From Holosporaceae bacterium (lineage in GTDB: Bacteria; Pseudomonadota; Alphaproteobacteria; UBA3830), in assembly GCA_031265715.1 (NCBI GenBank), contig JAISCG010000143.1, positions 1-11,943 of the forward strand: 11,943 nucleotides of DNA, read 5' to 3'. The translations under genes were made by a program, and so were the position numbers. Positions 6,014 through 11,943 of the stretch are shown piece by piece (positions within the stretch are counted from its first letter, which is position 1; every line of letters starts with the position of its first letter). A model generated the notes under the pieces. That model made no database searches and was not told the DNA's origin. It was given only the letters and a program-made list of their open reading frames with translations.

Positions 6014-7783
6014 ATGAAAAAAAGTCACAATATCGTTGTGTTTAAAGTGTTATTGAGTGCGGTTTTTGTTCTGTCGCACCTCGAACAGGGCAGTTCGATG
6101 AAAAAATCGCCTGAAGATGCCGGTGCAAATGCTCACCGGGTTGATTATCTCGGGTGTACCCGGTTGCATTATGCTGTCGAAGGGATTGGTACGGAAAGGG
6201 TCAATTATTGGCTGGATCAGGGCGCAGATGCTAATGCGGTTGACAACCGTGGGCATACGGCGTTGCATATTGCTGCCTGGTTGGGAAAATTTAATACAGT
6301 CAAATGCTTGGTAGATCGCTGCGCACGTGATGCCGCCAAACTCGGAAAGCCTCCGCTGAATATTGATGCAATCACTAAACTCAAAGAGACTCCGCTGCAT
6401 TTGGCTGCCAAATATGGGCATGTAAATATAGTTAACTTTTTGCTGGGGCAGCAATCAAATGTTAATGCGATTACCGAAGAGAGATGTACTGCGTTGCATT
6501 TGGCTGCCAAATATGGGCATGTAGGTGTAGTCAAATGTTTACTGAGCGTAGCTAACGCGGATAGAACTGCGTTTATTAATGCGGTTAACTCTGATGGTAG
6601 AACTGCGTTGCATGAGGCTGCCAAATATGGGCACATGGGTGTAGTCAGATATTTGCTTGAAGGCGGTGCGGATATTAATGCGGGGGCTGACACTGGCAGA
6701 ACTGCGTTGCATGAGGCTGCCGAGTACGGGCATGTGGATGTAGTCAGATATTTGCTGGAGTACCTCGAAGATGTTGCAGATGTTAATGTGGGCAGCGGCT
6801 TCCGGGAAACTCCGGTGTATTTGGCTGTGCAGAGAGGACATGTAGACGTAGTCAGATGTTTGCTGGAGTGTCGCGAAAATGTTAACCTGAACTACGGTTG
6901 CCGCCTTAAAACTCCGTTGCATGAGGCCGCCGGTAAAGGGCGTGTGGATATAGTCAGATGTTTGCTGGAATACAGCCGTGCAGAGCCGGAATGTCTTGCA
7001 GGTACTAACGTGCTCGACACTTATGGAGTGACTCCGGTGTTTTACGCTGTCAGGGGGGGATATGCAGATGTGGTCGGATATTTGCTGAAGTACCACGCAG
7101 ATGTTAACCTGATTGACAATGATGGGAAGACTCCGTTGTTTTATGCTGTCAGGGAGGGATATGCAGATATAGTCAGATCTTTGCTGGAACGTGGTGCAGA
7201 TGTTAGTCAGAAATACTGTGATGTTTTTGCGATATACTTGGGTGAGCAAACTCTGTTGCATATTGCTGCCCGGAGAGGGCGTGTAGATATAGTCAACTTT
7301 TTGCTGGAACACGGTGCAGATACTAACGCGGTCACCGGAAGTGGGGAAACTGTGTGGGGTTTTGCTATTTTGTTCGGAGGTGTAGGTATGGTTAGATCTT
7401 TGCTGAATTACAAAGCAAATATTGAGTTGGTCGACAAGCATGGGGACACTCCGTTGCATATTGCTGCCAGATATGGGCATGTGGATGTGGTCAGATGTTT
7501 GCTGGGAGGTGGTGCAAATGTTAACGCGGTTACTCCGAAAAAGGAGACTCCGTTGCATCTTGCTGTTGACCGTGAATATAGGGAGATGATCATGTGTTTC
7601 TTGGATAATGACGCGTTTGTTGATGAGGTAGACAGTAGGGGGAAGACTCCGTTGGTCAGGCTTGTTGAGTTAAAGACGGGGAATGAAGATTTGATTAAAT
7701 ATCTTGTGTTTCATGGTGCAGATATTAGTAAGCTTTCCGAGAAAGCACGTAACTCGATGGTTTTTTTGATGAACAACGCCTGA
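6014..7783 (+). CDS. Secreted ankyrin-repeat protein (about 15 repeats)
   Basis: I choose the ATG at 6014 (589 residues) over an in-frame TTG at 6002: it gives a clean signal peptide (MKKSHNIVVFKVLLSAVFVL) and has GGCGGGA just upstream, though the spacing is short. After export, nearly the whole mature protein is a solenoid of about 15 ankyrin repeats of roughly 33 residues, with consensus G-TPLHxAAxxGHVDVVRxLLExGADVNAV. Repeats 2, 4, 6, 8 and 10 carry insertions of 3-11 residues, and repeat 12 is degenerate (GETVWGFAILFGG). Ankyrin solenoids bind other proteins, and in host-associated bacteria secreted ankyrin proteins commonly act on host targets; that role is inferred. There is no catalytic domain. 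It lies 16 bases after the glycosyltransferase remnant and may share its transcript. It is convergent with the LRR gene. Confidence 0.9.
   Translation: MKKSHNIVVFKVLLSAVFVLSHLEQGSSMKKSPEDAGANAHRVDYLGCTRLHYAVEGIGTERVNYWLDQGADANAVDNRGHTALHIAAWLGKFNTVKCLVDRCARDAAKLGKPPLNIDAITKLKETPLHLAAKYGHVNIVNFLLGQQSNVNAITEERCTALHLAAKYGHVGVVKCLLSVANADRTAFINAVNSDGRTALHEAAKYGHMGVVRYLLEGGADINAGADTGRTALHEAAEYGHVDVVRYLLEYLEDVADVNVGSGFRETPVYLAVQRGHVDVVRCLLECRENVNLNYGCRLKTPLHEAAGKGRVDIVRCLLEYSRAEPECLAGTNVLDTYGVTPVFYAVRGGYADVVGYLLKYHADVNLIDNDGKTPLFYAVREGYADIVRSLLERGADVSQKYCDVFAIYLGEQTLLHIAARRGRVDIVNFLLEHGADTNAVTGSGETVWGFAILFGGVGMVRSLLNYKANIELVDKHGDTPLHIAARYGHVDVVRCLLGGGANVNAVTPKKETPLHLAVDREYREMIMCFLDNDAFVDEVDSRGKTPLVRLVELKTGNEDLIKYLVFHGADISKLSEKARNSMVFLMNNA
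6371..6775 (+). repeat. Near-identical DNA blocks within the ankyrin array
   Basis: Neighbouring ankyrin repeats share long identical DNA. TTGGCTGCCAAATATGGGCA occurs at 6401-6420 and again at 6500-6519. AGAACTGCGTTGCATGAGG occurs near 6599 and 6698, with GTAGTCAGATATTTGCT after each. The ~99-base spacing is one ankyrin repeat. Identity at third codon positions points to recent duplication or gene conversion inside the array. Confidence 0.7.
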
Positions 7784-7818
7784 GCAAGGAGACCGAAGTA
7801 TTCGTGATAACACTTTCG

Positions 7819-7910
7819 CGTCATTGCAAGCGGAGTGAAGCAATCCGAGACTCAAATTTAAGCAAATTTAAAATCCGGATTGCCACGTCGCGTTGCTTCT
7901 CGCAATGACG
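7819..7910. repeat. Palindromic repeat family, copy B
   Basis: Outer arms CGTCATTGCAAG (7819-7830) and CTCGCAATGACG (7899-7910) are inverted with one mismatch. Inside them, GCAATCCG and CGGATTGC pair perfectly. The centre repeats the two CAAATTTAA units of copy A (7853-7861 and 7863-7871), so the central sequence is conserved as well as the stem. Similarity to partial copy C extends left to 7804. It fills most of the 142-base gap between the convergent ankyrin and LRR genes, where its hairpin could terminate or protect both transcripts. Confidence 0.8.
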
Positions 7911-7925
7911 AGAAACAGCAGCCGG

Positions 7926-10070
7926 TTAAATGCGGCGAGGGGTAAGATCCGGCGGAATCGTTACCTGATTGTCAACAGGACATCCGGCGAAAACTCGGTT
8001 TCCCAGCTCTCTTAGTTTCGACCCTCTTTTAAACGTAACATTATCTAATTTCGAACAGGCCGCAAAGCACTGGTTTTTTAGAATTTCGACACTTGCCGGA
8101 ATTGTTACTGCCACTAACGATCTGCATGAATAAAAACTACCGGAACCTATCTCTTTTAATTCACTTCCGCCTTCAAATGCCAAGGTTGCCATTTGCGAAC
8201 AGGACAAAAAGCACTCATCTCTAAGAATTTCGACACTTGCCGGAATTGTTACTGCCCCTAACGACCTGCATGAATAAAAACTATTGGAACCTATCTCTTT
8301 TAATTCACTTCCGCCTTCAAATGCCAAGGTTGCCATTTGCAAACAGCGCTGAAAGCACCCACCTCTAAGAATTTTGACACTTGCCGGAATTGTTACTGCC
8401 CTTAGCGATTCGCATGCACCAAAACTACTACTACCTATCTCTTTTAATTTACTTCCGCCTTCAAATGTCAAGGTTTTCATTTGCGAACAGTACAGAAAGC
8501 ACCCTTCTTTAAGAATTTCGACATTTGCCAGAATTGTTACTGCCCCTAACGATCTGCATGAATAAAAACTACCGGAACCTATCTCTTTTAATTTACTTCC
8601 GCCTTCAAATGTCAAGGTTTTCATTTGCGAACAGTCCTCAAAGCACCCTTCTTTAAGAATTTCGACATTTGCCGGAATTGTTACTGCCCCTAACGATCTG
8701 CATGAATAAAAACTATTGGAACCTATCTCTTTTAATTTACTTCCGCCTTCAAATGCCAAGATTTTCATTTTTGGATTGCGCCAAAAACATGAATTGTCAA
8801 GTTCTTCTACACTCTCTGGAATTTTCAATGATTCCAGTGCACATAAACCAAACGCCCATTCTTCTATACTTTTCAATTGAGACGTTCCTTGAAAATCTAT
8901 TGTTTTTAATTGGTCGCAACCAAAAAACGTCCGGTCACATATGGTTATTAATCCACAATCTGGCCTAAATATTATACTCTTTAAATCCTTACATTTGAAA
9001 AAGCTATAGCTATTTATGTCCGTTACCCCGCAATTTGATTCAAACACTACCTCCTCTAAACCTCTGCATCCGCAAAATTCGAAGGTCTTTTCCATTTTAG
9101 AATCTTCGTGAAATATTATTTTTAATCCGTCAAAATTCGCATCACTGCTTGGATCATTTTTATCATTTTTTGCGAACATTATGCGCCTGGGAATCTCGTT
9201 CGATCTCTCCTTATCTAAGGTCAGAAGATCCTGGAAGGTGGTAGCTTTAAAGGCGCCGGTAGTTTTAGAGATACCGGCTGCGAACCAATCTGCAGTGACA
9301 CTTCCTATCTTGACCGGCAGATACAGTCTCTTCAAAGAAAAACACCGGGAAAAAACCTCACTGCACAGTTCCCTCAATCGATAGCAACCACGAAGATCTA
9401 CGGTCTCCAGGCTACTGCAATCGGTAAAACATCCGTAGCCCAGCCAAATCACTTCTTCCGGAATATGTATTACTCTCAGAGAAGAACACCCGGTAAAAGT
9501 ACCCCCTTCTATTACTTTCAACCCGGATCCATCTTCAAATACAACACTTTTTAATTTTTTGCATCTCCCAAAACATTCCCCTCTCAGCCTTTCTACTTTT
9601 TTTGGAATAATTATCGACTCCAACGCGGGACAGTTAAAAAAAGCGAGACTCCTTATCTCTTTTAAATTAGACCTGATGTGCAGGGCACCGGCTGAGGAGC
9701 TCTGAGTGCCTTTTTCAACGGGGCCATTAAATTCCACCTCAAATTTTACTTCTCTTAATTTTTTACAATTGACAAAACACCCTGCACCAATAACCTCAAC
9801 ACTTTCCGGAATGGTTATTACTTCCAAAGATTCTGATCCTTGAAATGCTTTCCCCGGAAGAATCTTTATCCCGGTACCGGGAGCAAACGCTACCTCCTTC
9901 ACGTTCGGATGGGCTGCCCAAAACTCCGGAGTAAGTTCAGCGGCAGATTCAATTATGATCTTGTCCCCGGCTAAAAAAGTTGCGGCACTAGCCTGCTGCT
10001 GCGACTGATCTGTTATATTCATAGCAAATTGGAAAATTCCAAGTGTGACCGCTAACATTATTTTTTTCAT
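7926..10070 (-). CDS. Secreted BspA-like leucine-rich-repeat protein
   Basis: A 714-residue protein with a signal peptide (MKKIMLAVTLGIFQFAM, likely cleaved after the AxA-like QQQASA near residue 29). AAGGAG nine bases before the ATG supports the start. From about residue 50 to the end it is a series of LRR_5 (BspA/TpLRR type) repeats of about 23-25 residues: SLxxVTIPxSVExIxxGCFxxCxxLKxVxFExGSKLKEIGxxSF. Residues about 265-330 are less regular. Residues 435-674 are five nearly identical 48-residue units, followed by a diverged final one. Cysteines recur at fixed positions (GCF, SCRS). BspA-type proteins elsewhere are surface adhesins or host-interaction proteins. No outer-membrane anchor or sorting domain is visible at the C-terminus, so it may be released. 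Its role here is inferred. Confidence 0.9.
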   Translation of the reverse strand: MKKIMLAVTLGIFQFAMNITDQSQQQASAATFLAGDKIIIESAAELTPEFWAAHPNVKEVAFAPGTGIKILPGKAFQGSESLEVITIPESVEVIGAGCFVNCKKLREVKFEVEFNGPVEKGTQSSSAGALHIRSNLKEIRSLAFFNCPALESIIIPKKVERLRGECFGRCKKLKSVVFEDGSGLKVIEGGTFTGCSSLRVIHIPEEVIWLGYGCFTDCSSLETVDLRGCYRLRELCSEVFSRCFSLKRLYLPVKIGSVTADWFAAGISKTTGAFKATTFQDLLTLDKERSNEIPRRIMFAKNDKNDPSSDANFDGLKIIFHEDSKMEKTFEFCGCRGLEEVVFESNCGVTDINSYSFFKCKDLKSIIFRPDCGLITICDRTFFGCDQLKTIDFQGTSQLKSIEEWAFGLCALESLKIPESVEELDNSCFWRNPKMKILAFEGGSKLKEIGSNSFYSCRSLGAVTIPANVEILKEGCFEDCSQMKTLTFEGGSKLKEIGSGSFYSCRSLGAVTILANVEILKEGCFLYCSQMKTLTFEGGSKLKEIGSSSFGACESLRAVTIPASVKILRGGCFQRCLQMATLAFEGGSELKEIGSNSFYSCRSLGAVTIPASVEILRDECFLSCSQMATLAFEGGSELKEIGSGSFYSCRSLVAVTIPASVEILKNQCFAACSKLDNVTFKRGSKLRELGNRVFAGCPVDNQVTIPPDLTPRRI
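8049..8768 (-). repeat. Five tandem 144-bp units within the LRR gene
   Basis: On the minus strand, units begin at 8768, 8624, 8480, 8336 and 8192, exactly 144 bases apart, each encoding 48 residues (two LRRs) and starting with an M(K/A)xLxFEGGS segment. The units are almost identical in DNA: the block reading TTCCGCCTTCAAATG on the plus strand recurs at every unit. Changes concentrate in a few codons after GCF and around SxSF. This is recent tandem amplification, and an integral number of codons per unit means copy number can change without breaking the frame. Confidence 0.9.
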
Positions 10071-10202
10071 CGCCTTTATCTCCTTTTTTATTTTCTTGTG
10101 TCTATAATAACCATAAAAAGTTAATAAAAAACTAATAATAACGCAGTGTGCAAATTTTTTTGAGAGCGCGGGAAAGTTTTAATCCTTAATGAGGCATCGT
10201 TT
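10071..10202 (-). promoter_or_regulatory. Leader and probable promoter region of the LRR gene
   Basis: This 132-base spacer lies between the stop of the coiled-coil gene and the LRR start, both on the minus strand. Reading that strand, a TATTATAG stretch about 35-40 bases before the ATG is the best -10 candidate, with no clear -35. The sequence is A/T-rich throughout. I see no convincing terminator hairpin for the upstream gene, so partial read-through is possible. Confidence 0.3.
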
Positions 10203-11834
10203 TCAGCGCCAAAAACCGAACATAAAATTGCAGAATCGCCAAAGAAAGCTGCCCTCATTCTGAACGGAAACAGTAGCTTCTTCCGCTTCTTTTTCATTAT
10301 TTAAAGATTCGGGAATTTCTGCAACAACGTCGAGGGAAGGAGGAGTAGCCTCCGCTATTCTTTCTTCCACATTAGCAATGGCCGAATTCAGGCGCTCAAA
10401 TTCTTTCAGAATTTTATTGCGGAGATTCAAAAAAGACAATATTTTGGATAATTCCCCTTTCTCTATCTCCAGCCGAGCCAACTCACACCTGTAATCGTGT
10501 GCATTTTTTAATAGTCGGTTAAGCTCCGATGAATCGTCATTTGATAAGTAATAATAGTCTCTGAGTTCCCTAAATATCTCCAGCTGTGACTCTTCCAATT
10601 CTCTCAATTCCTTCCTGAGGGTTGCCGGATCCAAGCTCCAAAGATTTGACGGAAGACTGTAAACTTGCATCGGATCCTGCAACGGTATAGAAGCTATTTC
10701 ATTTTTGAAGCGATCGATATCAGATGGAGCAGGGATTTTCGGAGCAGGCACGTCAATAATCAATATTTGCTTAACCTCATCAAAATCTTCTCCGGAACTT
10801 ATCATAAAAGAGCGATTGCTTTTTACAAACTCTTTTTCCGTTAGTATTGATAGTGCCTCTCTCTTTTGATCCAATTTATCAAAAATAGTCGACATATGTT
10901 CTAATAAGGATCTGACGTCCTCGACTATAGCTCCGGATACGTCCGGCAGGGGGATATATTTTGCGTTTATTCCCGATAAGCTGTCAATTTTATCTTTTTG
11001 AAATTCATTAAATGCTTTAATTTCGTTAACTGACGCCAAGAGAGATTCGCCAATTTTTTGGTATTCTTCCGTTTTTCTTAAAACAATTTCTTTGGCTGTT
11101 TCTAATCGACGTTTCTCAATATCAATACAAACGTGTGAATCAAAAAGATCCTTGCAAACTTCTCTAAGCTCAAAAATCGGAATACTTCCCTCAGCAACAC
11201 ACCCGGAGAATCTGTTTTTTAATTCACGACTGTTTTTTACCGTATATAAATCGGTTACCGTCACCGCTTGATTCAGAAATAATTCACTGTTTCCGGAAAA
11301 CGGAAATTGAAATAAAATAAAAAGAAATTCATCAAAAAAATGTTCTCCGCCATTGTAATATGTTGGAGCTCCGTCGGAAATTTCAAGAGCCACCCCAAAA
11401 CATAAAGTGTTTATTCCTGATTTTTTTCTACAAGGATTAAAAACTCCCCACCGCAAACAAAAAGCATTCTCCATTAATTCGGAAAGAGACGCAACGAGTA
11501 TTTCGGCATTTATTGGGGAAGAGAAGGGTTGATGTACTAACTTCTTTAGACTTTGTTTTTCCAATGCAGCAGAAAGAATGTCAATTCCCCCGTCGTCGCG
11601 CGGAGGAACAAGTTCTCTTCCGTACTCACTTCTTCTTTTCTTTTGAATGAGAGCTTGTTGCACAATCTTTGTTGCGTAAATCTTTTTGAAAAAGGGATAG
11701 GCTGTGTCTCGAACATCTAACCTGATGACAGGTCGCGCGGAGGTGCGGCGAAGCGCGTCAATTAACGGCGAATCCAGGGGGAGCTTCAGCAAAGCTGCTT
11801 GACGCATATACTCAAAATTAGAACATATACCCAT
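10203..11834 (-). CDS. Hypothetical protein with coiled coils and an aromatic C-terminal tail
   Basis: This 543-residue protein is not recognised. Residues about 1-225 look globular and partly beta-rich (FCLRWGVFNPCRKK, LCFGVALEISDGAP, FLFILFQFPFSG). Residues about 235-290 and 395-500 are rich in Glu, Lys, Leu and Arg with heptad-like spacing and are probably coiled coils. A Pro/Asp-rich linker (VPAPKIPAPSDIDRF) lies between them. The last 16 residues form a strongly aromatic, hydrophobic tail (FLWRFCNFMFGFWR), after a Glu-rich, low-complexity stretch. There is no signal peptide. No good ribosome binding site precedes the ATG at 11834; an in-frame ATG ten codons in is an alternative start. 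It is upstream of, and codirectional with, the LRR gene. Long coiled coils suggest assembly with itself or a partner, and the tail could touch a membrane. Both are inferences from composition. Confidence 0.7.
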   Translation of the reverse strand: MGICSNFEYMRQAALLKLPLDSPLIDALRRTSARPVIRLDVRDTAYPFFKKIYATKIVQQALIQKKRRSEYGRELVPPRDDGGIDILSAALEKQSLKKLVHQPFSSPINAEILVASLSELMENAFCLRWGVFNPCRKKSGINTLCFGVALEISDGAPTYYNGGEHFFDEFLFILFQFPFSGNSELFLNQAVTVTDLYTVKNSRELKNRFSGCVAEGSIPIFELREVCKDLFDSHVCIDIEKRRLETAKEIVLRKTEEYQKIGESLLASVNEIKAFNEFQKDKIDSLSGINAKYIPLPDVSGAIVEDVRSLLEHMSTIFDKLDQKREALSILTEKEFVKSNRSFMISSGEDFDEVKQILIIDVPAPKIPAPSDIDRFKNEIASIPLQDPMQVYSLPSNLWSLDPATLRKELRELEESQLEIFRELRDYYYLSNDDSSELNRLLKNAHDYRCELARLEIEKGELSKILSFLNLRNKILKEFERLNSAIANVEERIAEATPPSLDVVAEIPESLNNEKEAEEATVSVQNEGSFLWRFCNFMFGFWR

Positions 11835-11896
11835 TCATGATGAGAAGTTGGATTTTTTCAATTGGACTTTTTGAGTAAAAATGATATAAGGATGGT

Positions 11897-11943
11897 ATGA
11901 AGAAAGATTTTTTAAGCAAAGAAGAGTACGAGAATCTACGTAA
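11897..11943 (+). CDS. Start of an unidentified gene (runs off right edge)
   Basis: An ATG at 11897 with AAGGA four bases upstream opens a frame of 15 full codons, beginning MKKDFLSKEEYENLR, to the window edge. The strong ribosome binding site and the divergent arrangement with the coiled-coil gene suggest a real start. The sequence is too short to identify. The opening faintly resembles the N-terminus of IS630-type transposases, but I would not name it on that basis. A TGA-TATAAG element at 11882-11890 could be an extended -10 or only the region around the ribosome binding site. Confidence 0.4.
   Translation, partial: MKKDFLSKEEYENLR

Noticed and set aside
6539..7558. Long open frame (339 codons) on the minus strand inside the ankyrin gene
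   Set aside because: It is the complement of the repeat array: its periodic, Ser/Gln-rich, repetitive sequence follows the ankyrin periodicity, and it has no fold signature. The plus-strand frame has a clear ankyrin consensus and signal peptide.
8049..8768. Regular repeats resembling a CRISPR array
   Set aside because: The 144-bp units are in frame, encode LRRs and have no short repeat/unique spacer structure. No cas genes are present.
8669..8968. Plus-strand open frame of 99 codons inside the LRR gene
   Set aside because: It is the complement of the LRR coding sequence, which has a clear repeat consensus in the minus strand.

Overview
The window is AT-rich bacterial DNA. It looks like part of the accessory genome of an obligately intracellular alphaproteobacterium, probably from the Holosporales or Rickettsiales. 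This rests on several things together: secreted proteins built of ankyrin or BspA-type leucine-rich repeats, a DMT/EamA metabolite transporter of the kind abundant in these bacteria, gene remnants (a frameshifted nuclease tail and a truncated glycosyltransferase), and dispersed palindromic repeats beginning CGTCATTGC and ending GCAATGACG. The taxonomic call is an inference; no marker gene settles it.

Layout, left to right. Positions 1-544 (minus) hold the N-terminal part of a sensor histidine kinase that runs off the left edge. Positions 735-2399 (plus) encode a secreted protein with weak ankyrin-like segments and acidic tracts, followed by a perfect 26-bp palindrome and a half-copy of the palindromic repeat. 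Positions 2649-3434 (minus) encode an XRE-type repressor with an inverted repeat over its own promoter. Positions 3713-4195 (plus) encode a small basic protein of unknown function. Positions 4278-5126 (plus) encode a ten-helix EamA transporter. Positions 5127-5538 hold the decayed 3' end of a probable Rpn/PD-(D/E)XK nuclease gene (minus), repeat copy A and the promoter of a tRNA-Gln(UUG) gene at 5539-5611. Positions 5641-5997 hold a truncated family 8 glycosyltransferase, followed closely by a secreted protein of about 15 ankyrin repeats (6014-7783). Repeat copy B fills the convergent gap before a secreted BspA-like leucine-rich-repeat protein (7926-10070, minus) that carries five nearly identical 144-bp units. 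Positions 10203-11834 (minus) encode a coiled-coil-rich protein of unknown function. The first 15 codons of another gene start at 11897.

Read together, this looks like an effector or surface-protein locus. Three genes encode exported or eukaryote-like repeat proteins and two more encode unrecognised proteins that could act on a host; between them lie one regulator, one importer/exporter and several gene remnants. The internal DNA repeats of the LRR and ankyrin genes suggest recent growth by duplication. No CRISPR array, complete insertion sequence, phage module or toxin-antitoxin pair is visible, and I see no clear new multi-gene system. The most unusual material is the repeat-protein cluster, the palindromic repeat family with its conserved centre, and the unassigned 543-residue coiled-coil protein.
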